Of a DNA stretch of 64,000 bases, positions 34,853 to 46,551 are shown piece by piece. The position numbers and the translations under genes are program-made. The notes beneath the pieces were generated by a model. It ran no database searches. It was not told the DNA's origin and worked only from the letters and a program-made list of their open reading frames with translations. Every line of letters begins with the position of its first letter. The stretch's first letter is position 1. The stretch comes from Rutstroemia sp. NJR-2017a BVV2. Taxonomy: Eukaryota; Ascomycota; Leotiomycetes; Helotiales; Rutstroemiaceae. The DNA lies in NCBI GenBank assembly GCA_002946415.1, contig NJPS01000033.1:310001-374000 (forward strand), written 5' to 3'.

Positions 34853-35999
34853 GTTGGGGTCTTGAATGCTATACTCCTTAATTTAACTTGCTATGGAGGT
34901 AGAGTTCGGTACAATTAGTTTCGCGTTCAAGAGCTGCTTGCCCAGGTCAGATATTCGCGGAGAACAGTGACTTAAATATAAGCCGAGTTGCTGTTCGAAG
35001 TTGTCGGAAATGAATGTAAACATACTCGACTTCTAAGGAGGCCAATTTGTCGAGGCCCCAGGTAACCGCAATACAACAGCAGCGAACAGGCAACTTCCAG
35101 AGCAACAGACCTGAGCAGCGGGCTAGTATTAATGAATAGAGGTGTTGCAGCACAATATCATCCACAACGATCTAAAAAGACTGCCTCCAGATTCCGGCTC
35201 CGAGACCTGGTGTGTCTCCATGCGGGGATCAGAGCCTGGTGTATTTTACTGGGGTAGATCGATATGTGCCTCTGAGAAGAGACGCAGCAACACTGGAACA
35301 GTTTGTGGAATGAAGTGAGAACAAGACTACTCAGTAAATGGCAGTCCAATGGAGAGTAAAGGCGCGTAATAAATATTTCACAGCGCAAGCGGGAGATAAT
35401 GAGTAGTGATGGTACCTGGAGCTCATAGCCCAAGAGTTCTCGATTGACATGAAGTGGTGTAATCTCTGAATCAAGACCGGTCATTGAAACTATCACTGTG
35501 TTCCACTTGGAATCGTTGCGGTTTGTGCCTCTTAGACTGAACTCCTGTTTGCTACAAAGGCATTTTCAAGGATGTGCTTGCGTTTGTTTGATCTGGTCGA
35601 GATCTTGCTCATCGTTGGAGACTATCGAGGGATGAAAACCTACTTGTTCGGCTCGAGGGACTTCCAGGCCAAAAGCATTGTTCGAAGATCTGCATCCGCT
35701 AAAACAATAGCTTTGTTGCTGCAGAAGCAGAGCACCTAGCAGCCGTTTGCTGTAGATCTGGTTTGGTATCTGCTGGTAGCTCCACCCTACCAATACTGTA
35801 ATGTTACTCTCCCTTCATTCCCTTCTCCATCGTACTGGCTGAGGCACCACATCCCCACGTCTTCATAGTCGTCCCATCGGAAAAATACTATAAGCAAAGT
35901 CATTGGATAGTTGAAGGATCAGTATGCCGTCAGACCAATTTACCGTCGCTGCAAGATCTTCGCGATGCACCATGAACCTAACTGTATTTGTCGCCCTGC
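34853..35999. other. Divergent intergenic region, hypothetical gene and kinase
   Basis: Promoter side of both flanking genes. Small frames here have no coding character. An unseen 5' exon of the kinase cannot be excluded. Confidence 0.45.
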
Positions 36000-38357
36000 A
36001 TGATGCGGGGTGACAAGCCACAGCTTCGCCCCGATCTTATTCAGCCCGGCAAAGAAGGCAGCATTCGTCAATTGAAATGTAAGATTTCCGCTCGAGAAAA
36101 TTCCTCGTCAACATTTACGAACGACTTGCTCAAAGTAGCCCATATCCGTGTACCGAGTTGGGATCGGGATACCATTTCCTTCAAAATGGCGGGTAATAGC
36201 GACGATGGGTGGCATCTGGTGGTCGGTCAGCCAGCAATCGAGATTCGCGAAGAGAAGCAGATTCAAGAATGGGAACGCTCAAAGAGCGGATGGTCTGGCT
36301 GCGGGAAACATCCAGTAGATTGGTCGGATCACAAGAAGCTTCATCTATCGCAAGACAGAGAGCTGGGGTCTGGTTCATATGGACGTGTGGAGCGTGTCAC
36401 ATATGGCGCCGTTACGATGGCCAGGAAACAGTGAGCATTACCATGAATCCTACTTTCTCAATTCCAATTCCAGGTTTCTGATGATTTTTAGCGTTATCCC
36501 TCCACGAGGGATGACTGTCGAACAATTGCGAGAAGAAGCCAATGCGATGGAAGAGTTGGCGCACAAACACATAGTGAAGCTCGTCGGAACATATACGTGG
36601 AAACGCAAACACTTATACCTTCTTCTTTACCCTGCGGCGACGTGCGATTTGAGTACCTTTATCGAGGATATAGACGGGATACGCTCGGATACGTGCGCCG
36701 ACAGGGACGATGCAATGAAGCGACTACATGCCCTCGGGCTGAAGGATGTAGGACGAATTGAAGATTTACCAAATTTACGACGTGTGCCAGCTCAGGGAGA
36801 CCACAATCCTCATGTCGGCAGATCTACTACAGCTCTGGGATTCCTACAGCAGATTATGGGATGCATAACGGAAGCTTTGTTATTTGTTCATAAAAAGGGC
36901 ATTCGACATCGTGATCTGAAGCCCAAAAACATTTTACTCAGTACTGGACGTGTATATCTGGCCGATTTTGGAATCGCGAGGGATGTGAAGGAATCGGAAA
37001 ACAGCATAACTTGTGGCCGTTATGGCACGGCTTCTTGGATAGCACCGGAAGTGTATGACCGACAGGATCACCACATGTCAACGGCTGATATATTTTCTCT
37101 GGGATGTGTATTTCTTAACATCGCGACGGTTTTATATGGAGATTCTACCTCTTTGGCTACATTTGACGAAGTGATGAAGGAGAGGGAATGGCCTAAGAAA
37201 TACGAAATGCTTTCGAAACACCTCAACGAACTACGAACCAGGGCTATTGAGGCGCAATTGGCCAATGAAGAGGAGCCTCATTTTAATGCCAAGAATATAT
37301 TGGGGCTCGTGGAGAAGATGGTGTCGTTTGATGCTGTGAAACGACCTACTGCGGAACAAGTCAATGCAAGGCTACTGGAACTTGGCGGCTTGGATCAAAT
37401 TTACCACCTTAGTTGCTGCCACAAGAACAACGATTTCCTTGCAAAAATCATAAGTAAGCCTTTCCCCATATCATCATTTTGAGATTTTCGCTTGCGACCC
37501 AGATCTTTCCTTGACCAATTCCACTTACAAAACTAGACTTGAAATTAAAAACTGTTGCGGAGAACAGCGCCCTATCTTCGGGAAGGATAGCTATGCTCGA
37601 AACGGAAAACCGCAATCTTCAAGCCCGCCTTTCTTTCCTCGAACTCAATCATGGCACATGGGAAGCCCGTTTGGAAAACGAACGGAAGCATGCAGGCAAG
37701 CAATACTTGGCCTTGAAGGAGAAGTACGACAAGGAAGTCGAAGTACGGAAGTCCCTTGAGGAACGGCTTAGAGCGTTGGAGTCTCATGGCCATAAACGGC
37801 ATCCATCGAATCACAGAGGACGAAATAAGTCTCACGGTGCCCTTCACCCTAACTCAAATCAGCCTCGCAAAGACCCCAGTCTTGATTCCAACACCAGGAC
37901 TACGATAAAAGCACCCCCAAATGTTGCCCTCCCACGAAACCCAAGCTTTCCAAACCTCGTCAACCAAAGCCTCACACGCAAACCATCACTTATCCCTCTT
38001 CCAACCAGATCTTCAACGCCAATAGCGACGACGCCAAATCGACCAAGTTACCCACGAGACTCTGGAAGCGCGACGAGTACTTTGGTCAGCAGTACACATT
38101 CTATCTTTTCAAACAGAAGCACCAAAAGCACGGATAGTGTAAGCTCAGTGGAAGATGGCATGGAGACTTTGAGATTAAGTCCACCAGAAAGTCCTACTGT
38201 GAACTCCAGGTTGTCGGGAATTAGAAGACCCTCACCAGCTAGGGTTGAGAAGGGGATGTTCAATAGGATAGAAGATAATAAGGAGAAGGAAAAGGATCGA
38301 ACAGTAAGACCAAGTTGGGCGAATATGGTTGCGAAGACGGTGTCGAACATGACTTGA
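36000..38357 (+). CDS. Serine/threonine protein kinase with C-terminal coiled coil
   Basis: Three exons (36000-36430, 36492-37453, 37537-38357) give about 737 aa. The kinase domain spans roughly residues 115-455: glycine loop GSGSYGRVERV, candidate ATP-binding Lys in MARKHV across the first intron, catalytic HRDLKPKNILL, metal-binding DFG in LADFGIARD, and activation segment GTASWIAPEVYD with DIFSLGCVF following. All key residues are present, so an active kinase is expected. After the domain comes a charged coiled coil (ENSALSSGRIAMLETENRNL onward, about 60 residues) and a Ser/Pro-rich tail. Such lone fungal kinases are usually of unknown pathway. Start is uncertain: ATGs at 36000, 36003 and 36186 are all in frame. 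Confidence 0.85.
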
Positions 38358-39037
38358 GGTGTTCTGATACTGTTGGGATGAGAACCGTTGGGTAGATTCT
38401 CGGATGATACGCTGGGAATAAAATCGCCTGGTTATCAAATAGAAGACCACAAGTGTTGGTCATTTCCGCAAGCCAAGCTGAGGAAGCTTGAGTGGTAGGC
38501 GGCTCAAAAATAGGCGACAACATCGCTCTAGGCGCATTATATTATGTCTTGGTTCTAAATTTTAAGGACAATTTTCTGTGCCAGCGTAAGAAGCAGAGTT
38601 GTAGCTGGAGAGAAAAGCCTCCTGTTGGCTCTGAAATATAAGCACAAGAAGACATTGTGATGAAGAGTTCCATAGATAGACAATCAACCATGAAGAGGCA
38701 TTCATGCCGGTCAAGAAGTCAAACCTCTACTTGACGTTGTCCACCCAAGTTCTGATGTGCTAATTGGGTATAACTTTCAGTGCATGGTTGTTTACACTTC
38801 AAAAATGCCTGATCTTCTTTGTTCGGCTTTGCTTCTGAATTCTGGATCCTCCTCATACTTGCAAAATTGTTCTACCATTAGTTCACTCTTTGTTCGAATT
38901 ATACCACGAAAGAGTAGAAGTATTAGCTCTTTATTATGCTTCTTCCTTAAGCAGCACCTTACGTACCTAGGGACTCAAATTATTTTATCCCCGCTGCCAT
39001 TCACTTCAGTTCCTAATTCACAACACCACTCAAAAAT
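38358..39037. other. Intergenic, kinase to macro-domain-like gene
   Basis: 3' flank of the kinase, then a T/C-rich promoter-like stretch before 39038. Nothing else recognised. Confidence 0.5.
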
Positions 39038-40707
39038 ATGTCTCACAACTCCCTCCCCTTTAGCAAAGGCACCCTCCTCGCCAGCTACCATCCTTCCCCC
39101 TCCTCCCACTCTCCCTCACCCTCCCCCAACCATCACCAGCACCACCCCCTCCTCCAACTCCGCCACGCCCCCATCCTCACCTATCCCACCGGTCCCCTCG
39201 GCGCCATCGTCCTGCCCACATCCACTCTCGTGACTCACTCGCATACAGATCCGCATACGCGCAAGCCCTGCGAATCAGCGCATTTGGAATTAATCCCTCC
39301 TTCTCCTCCCCCTCATCGTCGCCAGCTTTCCCACACTGCGGAACCCACGCCGTATCCTTCGGCTGCGCGTTTCCCGCGTTTGAGATTGAGGGAGAGGAGT
39401 ATAAGGAGGGAGACGGAGGAGGGGAGGAGGGAGAGGTCGCCGTTGACGAGGGAGGTGAGGGGGGAGGGGGAGGGGGAGGATGGGGATGGTGAAGGGGGTG
39501 AGGGTTCTGAGGGGAAGATTACAGAGCAACGTACATCTGCCGCTACTCCGGTACTCGTATCACCTATATCACCACTCTCTTCCACCCCTCTGCATTCCTC
39601 CTTCTTCCCTCCATCTCCCACCACCATAACAACCCACATCCCCCCACCAACAAAATACAAAATCTACACACACCCCCCAACTTTCCCTTCCTCTGCCCCC
39701 CCTGCTTCTTCCACCTCATACACCCATCTCCGCACCGAAAACCACATCGATATCCAAGAATCCAATCTCCCGCTGCTGCAACAACTGCTCACGAACTGCT
39801 ATCGCGAGGCCCTGCTCACCGCGATGGGGGCTGGCGTTAGGTGTTTGGTGTTTGCGGATTTGGGGGGTGCGCGGGGATGGGGGGAGAGAGGCGGGGCGAG
39901 GGTGTAAGTTTGGTTTTTCTTTTGTGTTTTTGTTTTGTTTGGAAGGGGGAGGGGGGAGGTTAAGAAGGGGATGGGATTAGTGGGGGAAAGATGAATGGAT
40001 ACTAATATATCTTTGAAATAGAGCAATGAACACGGTCCGGGATATGCTTCGACATCCGGTGTTTGGGAAGAAGAGGAGGGAGGCGTTTGATGAGATTGTT
40101 TTTTTGGTGTGGGATGATGAGGATGGGGGGGATGGTGGGGTGGGTGAGGAGGAGGAGGAGAAAGAGGGGGAGGAGGGGAAAAGGAATGGCTTGAGATTTG
40201 GGTGAGTTTTGTAAATCTTTTGATTTGAGGTAGGGGGAAAGTCATGGAGAGAAGTAGTGGAGGAGTTTGAGAGAGAGATCTAACTGACTAACTGATAAAT
40301 CCCAGATTCGGCGCCCCATCACAACAAAAGCAAAAACGCGGATTGAGTGCGCGTTCGTTGGCTATGCAAGTAGCGTTTAAGTTCGTTATTTCTCTTCCAC
40401 CTTTCTTGCTTTCTGCTTCTTGACCCCTAATATACCGAGACCGGAGGCTAAGGTTTATAGTCAAGCATTTCCTAATGCGTACTTCCCGCATTCGCAGTCG
40501 CGGATTAGGAATACTAATAGGAATAGTAATCCGTGGATTAAACGGCCGGTGCTGGCTCCGATCTGGGGGTTGGGGGATGGGGGGGAGATCATGGGGTGGG
40601 GGGAGGGGAGTGGTGTCGAGGAGGGGGTGGTGGTGGTGGTGGAGAAGGAGTTAGTGGAGGAGGGGGAAGAGGGGAGAAGGGAGGGGGGAGGGCAAGAACA
40701 GTATTAA
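39038..40707 (+). CDS. Macro-domain-like protein (uncertain)
   Basis: Start ATG at 39038 (MSHNSLPFSKGTLLASYHPS). Exons 39038-39903, 40022-40201 and 40306-40380 are joined in phase; a fourth exon from about 40439 to 40707 is likely, because splicing aa|gttcgt to ccgag|acc continues the frame into AKVYSQAFPNAYFPHSQSR. Without it the frame stops near 40422. The segment LLTNCYREALLTAMGAGVRCLVFADL followed by MNTVRDMLRHPVF and EIVFLVWDDE matches the C-terminal half of macro domains (ADP-ribose binding), where a CYRxxL helix, a beta strand, an ExxxxVRxFL helix and a final DEVIFV strand occur in this order. The N-terminal half is interrupted by low-complexity Ser/Pro and Glu/Gly/Arg stretches. ADP-ribose chemistry is therefore only a suggestion. 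Codons switch from C-ending to G-ending along the gene. Confidence 0.5.
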
Positions 40708-41272
40708 AAAGAAAAGGGAGACGAAGAAAGAGAAGAAGAGAGAGCAGGGTAGGAGATTGGCTGCTTTGATGGCGGAGAGAAAGAAGGAAAGACGGGAGAA
40801 GAAGGGTGAGGGAAGAGAAGGGCGAGATAGATACTAGCGATGATGAAGAAATAGACGATCTACGTCCATCGAAAGACCGAGAGGAGAAGGCTCTGCCAAC
40901 ATAAAATAATGTATATGATAGGATATGCTGAATTAAATCGATATGATATAATACGAAATGATATGACATATGACTTTACCAATATATATATAATTAGACA
41001 GGACTAATAAATGTCATCTGCTATATATAGGATGTCCGTTCCTTCTTTTCCTGAGTGGTATCATATCTCTCTGTCCGAATAAAAAAAACAAAGAAACGCC
41101 CAACACCTGGCGGTAAATCTTCATGAAAAGATATCCGCTGGTTCCATTCCCTTATATGCCAAATTGACAAAAAGCTAAACTCCCTGCTGAGACGCCGACC
41201 CTGACTCCATTCTATATGCACACTTCCTTATTGCTGTCGCTCGATTTTCCCCCCTAGTTCAGTTGACGCCCA
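40708..41272. other. Convergent intergenic region
   Basis: A G/A-rich stretch (40,708-40,880) continues from the upstream gene, followed by A/T-rich sequence. It separates two convergent genes. No further gene seen. Confidence 0.5.
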
Positions 41273-42049
41273 TCACCTCAAATCCCCCTCGCACAACATC
41301 AAACCGTCCAGTTTCCCATCCAGCCAATCCCCTAAAGCTTCCGCCTGGCTCCTCATCCCCATTATCCCCAAGCCCTTCACACTCCTCACACTCGCTGTCT
41401 CGCTTGCCTCTCCCCCTGAGCCTCCTATTCCCCCAGCCCCAGCATCCCTTTCGCGCTCCGGCGTCCCAGGCGAGCTCTGTAGCTGCGGCGTGTTGATCCC
41501 GCTTTTCGACCCTATCCCATTCGCGTTTCCCGCTGTTGTAGGCCCCGGTCCGATCGCGACGAATAGTAATCCGCAGCGCAGTCGCCTTATTACCATTATG
41601 CCGAACTCCATTTGTATGAGGATACTTTTCGTTCCCCTATCTCTCCCCCTTTCTCTTTCTCTTTCTCTTTCGCTCTCCCTCCCGTCGCCGTTGGGCAGCG
41701 CATCCTCGATCGCGTCGCCGGGAAACGGCGAATACAGCGTCCAAAGCGATAGCGCGAGCGTGCCCTGATGCCGCAGAACGGATGCCGGGGCGGATGAAGA
41801 CGAGCTGAGCAGTTTGCCGGTCGGGGTTAGGAGAAGGAGGGTATGCAGTTGTGGGGAGAGGTTCGAGTGCAGGAATGTCGATATGCGTTTACTCATTAGC
41901 AGAGTTTGGTTCTGAGGTGAGATAATGGTTGTGGTTGTGGGTGACATTTTCTCGACGGACGGTGGGTGTTGGAGGAATATGACGTTGAGGGATATTGAGT
42001 TGGCGCGTCGGACAGCTGCTGCTGCATGTGTATATTTGAAGAGATGCAC
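41273..42049 (-). CDS. Roadblock/LC7-like domain protein (hypothetical)
   Basis: One minus-strand exon. The frame opens at 42049 (MHLFKYTH), but the ATG at 41947 (MSPTTTTIISPQNQ) is a better biological start since the recognised region begins just after it. LMSKRISTFLHSNLSPQLHT, then LLLLTPTGKLLSSSSS, a helix containing LSLWTLY, strand ILIQMEFGIMVIRR and strand GLLFVAIGP give the helix-strand-strand-helix-strand pattern of roadblock/LC7 proteins, which act as scaffolds in Ragulator/EGO-type and dynein complexes. It is interrupted by a Ser/Glu/Arg simple repeat (ERERERERGRDRG) and a Gly-rich loop, then ends in another helix (QAEALGDWLDGKLDG). Function not assignable beyond the fold. Confidence 0.55.
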   Translation of the reverse strand: MHLFKYTHAAAAVRRANSISLNVIFLQHPPSVEKMSPTTTTIISPQNQTLLMSKRISTFLHSNLSPQLHTLLLLTPTGKLLSSSSSAPASVLRHQGTLALSLWTLYSPFPGDAIEDALPNGDGRESERERERERGRDRGTKSILIQMEFGIMVIRRLRCGLLFVAIGPGPTTAGNANGIGSKSGINTPQLQSSPGTPERERDAGAGGIGGSGGEASETASVRSVKGLGIMGMRSQAEALGDWLDGKLDGLMLCEGDLR

Positions 42050-43110
42050 GTGAATAGGGCGGATGCGCTTGGTGAATCGACGGGCGTAATATACGATTAT
42101 TAAGAGTCTGCGATTGAGGTGAATCGAACTGAAGGGGAACTGAACCTGAGTCGTCGCGCGAAAGGGCTGGATAAGTAAGGACGAATGAACTGACCCGACC
42201 AGGACGTTATTACTGTCTCAGTTCTCAGACTCTCAGACTCTCAGTCCCACTCTCATTAGGGTTGCAGAAGCAGGGAAATTTGCGGGGAAAGCTTCACTTT
42301 AGTTCCTGTTCTAGTGTTTTGTGCGAGCGAGTGTGAGCAATCCGAAGTTTTCGAATTTTCGAGGCTAGATTGGGAGTCGCAGTGCGTGTGCGTGTGCGAG
42401 GCAGAAGGTGGAAGCTTGTCTTCTCGCCAAATTTCCTGTTGCTGGGCTGGCACAGGGGGTTCATGGGTGCTTTTGGAGGGAGGACTCGGCATTTTCAATG
42501 CCTCGCTTTCTTCTCTATCTTGTCTTGTTCTTGTTATATTGGACGATGAAAACATTACAAGTTGTTAAATCAACCGGGATATTCATTTGACCACAGAACA
42601 CGGAACACTGGTGCAAGGAGTTTCTGTGAATAGCTTCATGTTCGACGCATCTGGATCGTATCACTCCCACCATTCATCAAGATGCATTCCTTCCAATATT
42701 GTCATTGCAGAACAATGGCAGTATTGCAGTCGGCTTTAGTCACACATCTCAAGCTTGGAAATTATTTCCAGCTTCCCCACTCGATTCCGCAACCCACGTC
42801 ATTAGTCATTAAGTAATCGATTGAGGGGCATTGGAGCTTTTTATCTTCAACAGCATACCTCCACCTCCTCTGATAGCTTTTGCCTGTCCATTTCAAAGCT
42901 CATTCTTCTACAATCTCTGGCTTGTCTTGTATGTATACCTTCCGCAACCTTCAGAAAATCATCAGATCAAGTTCATTGCGACAGAGTATTGTAAATTCAG
43001 GTATGCGGGCCACTTATACAAGACAAGACATCCCATCTTCGCGGAACCACATCTAGGAGTGTATACTTTAGCTAACATCTGACAATTTAGGTAGCAGATC
43101 ATACGCAACA
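42050..43110. other. Divergent intergenic region before glyoxalase I
   Basis: Promoters of the roadblock-like gene (left) and glyoxalase I (right). Frames at 42256-42568 on both strands are overlapping and unconvincing. No RNA gene recognised. Confidence 0.5.
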
Positions 43111-44292
43111 ATGTCCACCGATACGAAGACTTACAAGTTCAATCACTCGATGTATGAGGTCGAATCATCATGTTACATACAGAGGGTGTTTGCTGATCTT
43201 CCACTAGGATTCGAGTGAAGGACCCCAAAGAATCAGGTATTTTTTATACATAGACATAAGAAAGCCTTTCTGCAGCTAAGACATCGCAGTCAAGTTCTAT
43301 GAACACCTAGGCATGAAGATGGTCCGAAAGATCGAACAACCCGAAGCCAAATTCGACCTCTACTTCATGGGATACGATTCCCCAAAAGCTACATCGCATG
43401 GGAATCATTGGAGTGACCGTGAGGGATTAATCGAGTTAACGCACAATTATGGGACTGAGGATGATCCAAACTATAAGATTATGAATGGGAACACCGAACC
43501 ATACAAAGGCTTCGGGCATACTTGCATCTCAGTGGACAACCTTCAAGCGGCATGCCAACGAATCGAGGATGCAGGGTACAAGTTCCAGAAGAAGCTATCT
43601 GATGGAAGAATGAGGCATATCGCCTTCGCTTTGGATCCAGATGGATATTGGGTGGAAATCATTGGACAAAATCCCATTGAAAAGACTGAAGATGTCAAAA
43701 CCACAGATGTTCAGACTTACCGAATGGTAAGTACTTCTCCTTGGTCGTGTAGAGCACTGCTTACTAGGGAATTGGTAGAACCACACCATGATTCGAATCA
43801 AGGACCATGAAAAGTCCTTGAAGTTCTACCAAGAGGTGATGGGTATGACACTGATGCGAACCAGCGAAAACCCAGGGGCCAACTTCAATCTCTACTTCTT
43901 GGGTTATCCCGGTGACAAAGGAGTCCCGACTGAATCTGTAAATGGTGTTAACCCAGTAGCAGACCGTGAAGGTTTGTTGGAATTGACATGGAACTATGGC
44001 ACGGAAAAGGACGAGAACTTTAAGTATCACAACGGAAACGATGAGCCACAAGGATTTGGCCATATCTGTATGTTGAACAATTTACCTACTCTTGAGTGGA
44101 AGGCTAACATGGACAGGCGTGACTGTTGATGATCTTGATGCTGCATGCCAGCGCTTCGAGGATCTGAAGGTTAATTGGAAGAAGAGATTGACAGATGGTC
44201 GCATGAAAAACGTGGCTTTCGTTCTTGATCCTGACAACTACTGGATTGAGGTTGTTCAAAATGAAAAGTTAAAGGGAAGGGCTAATTGGTAA
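43111..44292 (+). CDS. GLO1: Glyoxalase I (lactoylglutathione lyase), two-domain fungal form
   Basis: Converts the hemithioacetal of methylglyoxal and glutathione to S-lactoylglutathione in the cytosol, using a bound divalent metal. Five exons (43111-43151, 43208-43236, 43290-43726, 43779-44067, 44117-44292) give 323 aa, close to yeast Glo1. It is an internal duplication: each half begins with NH(S/T)MIR(V/I)KD, has an aromatic-rich centre (LYFMGYDS / LYFLGYPG), an ELTHNYGTE / ELTWNYGTE metal-ligand strand, a GFGH(T/I)C strand and ends with AFALDPDGYWVEI / AFVLDPDNYWIEV carrying the second acidic ligand. Joining the second and third exons restores KDPKESVKFYEHLGM. Introns 2 and 4 interrupt equivalent regions less regularly than intron 1. 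Both halves keep their metal ligands, so two active sites are possible. Confidence 0.96.
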
Positions 44293-44793
44293 GAGCTGCA
44301 AGGTGTGTATGTAAGCTGGCAGCAATGCAACCGAAACAAGCAGAGTCATACTACATAATGAGGCAAATAAGCAAAAACAAACTATTTCTTGACACACAGT
44401 GGTGACAATTTGAATTCGATGAGCGTTCCTGGATGGTGGATCGTCTTGTAACCCCGCGGGCTTGCAGTAGCTTGATGCGGGGTTAAGTGCGGGGTGGGGG
44501 GTCTTCCTTGAATCTCTAGAACAAATTGAATTTCGAGCTCAAGTGAATGCTGGAAGCCTTGTGATTCTTTGTTGTATAAGTAGACGACTTCTCTTCTTTA
44601 CTTCTTGTTTCTTTCAAATCCTCTATTCTACTACCTCTACTTCTTCGAACAAAGAAATCTGCAAGGCAGATTGAACCAATGAGCAAAAACCTTACGGTTC
44701 TCTGAAGCAGTATCTAGGGTTTGCAAGTCAACGTCGGCTCCTATTACTTAACTTAGAAATTGTTTTAATTACCGGCAGTTTACTTCTTCCACC
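44293..44793. other. Intergenic, glyoxalase I to phosphoglycerate dehydrogenase
   Basis: 3' flank of GLO1 and promoter of the next gene. A G-rich stretch (44,470-44,500) and a pyrimidine-rich tract (44,580-44,640) precede the start codon. Confidence 0.5.
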
Positions 44794-46551
44794 ATGGCAC
44801 CGTCAGCCATTCCCCCTCCCACTTCCTCTGAATCCACCCCCGACACCCGCCCCAAAATCCTCATCCCAGAAAAGGTATCCCCCGACGGCCTCGCCCTCCT
44901 AACTCCTCACTTCGAAATCGACCAACGCACCTCCCTCTCTGCATCCGACCTCCTCTCCCTCATTCCCAGCTACACTGCCCTGATAATCCGCTCCGAAACC
45001 AAAGTCACCTCCGCCGTGCTACAGGCCGCCCACTCCCTCAAAGTCGTCGCCCGCGCCGGCGTCGGCGTCGATAATATCGATATCGATGCTGCTACCAAAC
45101 ACGGCATCATAGTGGTGAATTCACCCAGTGGGAATATTGCTGCGGCGGCAGAACACACTATAGCGTTGATGATGGCTGTGGCGAGGAATGTGTGTGCGGG
45201 GGATAGAGGGCTGCGCGAAGGAGGGTGGGAGAGGGGGAAACTTGTGGGGAGGGAGGTGGGCGGGAAAGTGCTGGGGATTGTTGGGTTGGGGAAGGTTGGC
45301 GTGAAGGTTGCGCGGATGGGCGTCGGGCTGGGGATGAAAGTCGTGGCTGTGGATCCGTATGCGAGTGCGGAGGTTGCGGCGGGGCTGGGTGTGCAGCTGG
45401 TGGGGAATCTGGAGGGGATGCTTGGGACGGTGGATTTCCTCACCGTGCATACCCCGCTTATTGCGAGCACGATGGATATGATTGGGAAAGAGGAGCTGCA
45501 GATGATGAAGAAGACTGCGATGGTGCTGAATGTGGCGAGAGGGGGCGTGTATAACGAGGACGCGTTGCTGGAAGCGCTGAACGCGGGGACGATTGCTGGC
45601 GCGGGGTTAGATGTTTTCACGAGCGAGCCTCCTGTTGAAGGGTCCGCGGCATGGAAGCTGGCGAGACATCCGAGGGTGGTGGCTACGCCGCATTTGGGCG
45701 CGTCGACGGTCGAGGCGCAGGAGAGCGTTTCCGTGGATGTGTGCACGCAGGTGCGAGCGATTCTGCTAGGAGGGATGCCGACGTCGGCGGTGAATGCGCC
45801 GCTGATATTGCCAGAGGAGTATAAGAAGTTGCAGCCGTTTGTGCGGTTGTTGGAGAAGATGGGGAGTTTGTATACGCAGCATTATGGGGGACGGAGCGGG
45901 GCAGGGGGGATCGGAGGGGGGAGGAAGTTTGAGATTGTGTATGAAGGAGAACTGGCGGGGATGACGAATACGAGGCCGTTGTTTGCGGCGTTGGTGAAGG
46001 GTTTGTTGGGGAGTATTAGTGAGAGAGGGGGGAGGGATGTGAATATTGTTAATGCAGGGGGGTTGGCGAGGGAGAGGGGGATTGTGGTTAGTGAGACGAG
46101 GAGTGGAGGGGGAGGTGGGGTGGGCGGGAGCGGGAGCTTGGTTACATTGAGGGTGAATGGGGGGGAGGGCAGGGAGGAGCAGGTTATTAGTGGGTTTGTG
46201 AGTGGGCGGGGGGTGTGGATTAGTAGGTTGGATAGGTTCAGGACGAGTTTTGCGCCGGAGGGCACGCTGTGTGTGTTGAGGAATAATGATGAGCCGGGGA
46301 AAATTGGGGTGGTGGGGGGGATTCTGGGGAGACATGGGATTAATATTCGGTTTATGAGTGTGGCTGCTTTGGAGAAGGATGAAGATGGGGATGATAGTCA
46401 GGGGGAGGGAAATGCGAAGGATAGGGTTGAGGGGGAATTGAAAAATGAGGCTTTGATGATATTGGGTGTGGATGGTGTTGTGGGAAAAGAGGTTGAGGCG
46501 GAATTGAGAGGTGCGAAGGGAATCTTTGATGTCAGTATTGTTGTGTTGTAG
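44794..46551 (+). CDS. D-3-phosphoglycerate dehydrogenase, long form with ACT domain
   Basis: Oxidises 3-phosphoglycerate with NAD+ in the first step of serine synthesis. Single exon, 585 aa. Residues about 20-340 are the D-isomer 2-hydroxyacid dehydrogenase unit: VARAGVGVDNID, NAD-binding GIVGLGKVGVKVA followed by an acidic VDPYA, catalytic Arg in NVARGGVYNEDAL, Glu in TSEPPVEG and His in TPHLGASTVEAQE. A substrate-site (ASB) region follows (about 345-490), then an ACT domain (about 495-585; EPGKIGVVGGILGRHGINIR), likely for serine feedback. This is the long bacterial/plant-like architecture; yeast Ser3/Ser33 are shorter. The ACT domain has an acidic insert (EKDEDGDDSQ). Wobble bases change from C to G/A near 45,110. 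Ser3-type symbols are avoided for this reason. Confidence 0.95.
   Translation: MAPSAIPPPTSSESTPDTRPKILIPEKVSPDGLALLTPHFEIDQRTSLSASDLLSLIPSYTALIIRSETKVTSAVLQAAHSLKVVARAGVGVDNIDIDAATKHGIIVVNSPSGNIAAAAEHTIALMMAVARNVCAGDRGLREGGWERGKLVGREVGGKVLGIVGLGKVGVKVARMGVGLGMKVVAVDPYASAEVAAGLGVQLVGNLEGMLGTVDFLTVHTPLIASTMDMIGKEELQMMKKTAMVLNVARGGVYNEDALLEALNAGTIAGAGLDVFTSEPPVEGSAAWKLARHPRVVATPHLGASTVEAQESVSVDVCTQVRAILLGGMPTSAVNAPLILPEEYKKLQPFVRLLEKMGSLYTQHYGGRSGAGGIGGGRKFEIVYEGELAGMTNTRPLFAALVKGLLGSISERGGRDVNIVNAGGLARERGIVVSETRSGGGGGVGGSGSLVTLRVNGGEGREEQVISGFVSGRGVWISRLDRFRTSFAPEGTLCVLRNNDEPGKIGVVGGILGRHGINIRFMSVAALEKDEDGDDSQGEGNAKDRVEGELKNEALMILGVDGVVGKEVEAELRGAKGIFDVSIVVL

Noticed and set aside
40589..40969. 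Minus-strand 126-codon Ser/Leu/Pro frame
   Set aside because: Mirror of the purine-rich 3' end of the macro-domain-like gene.
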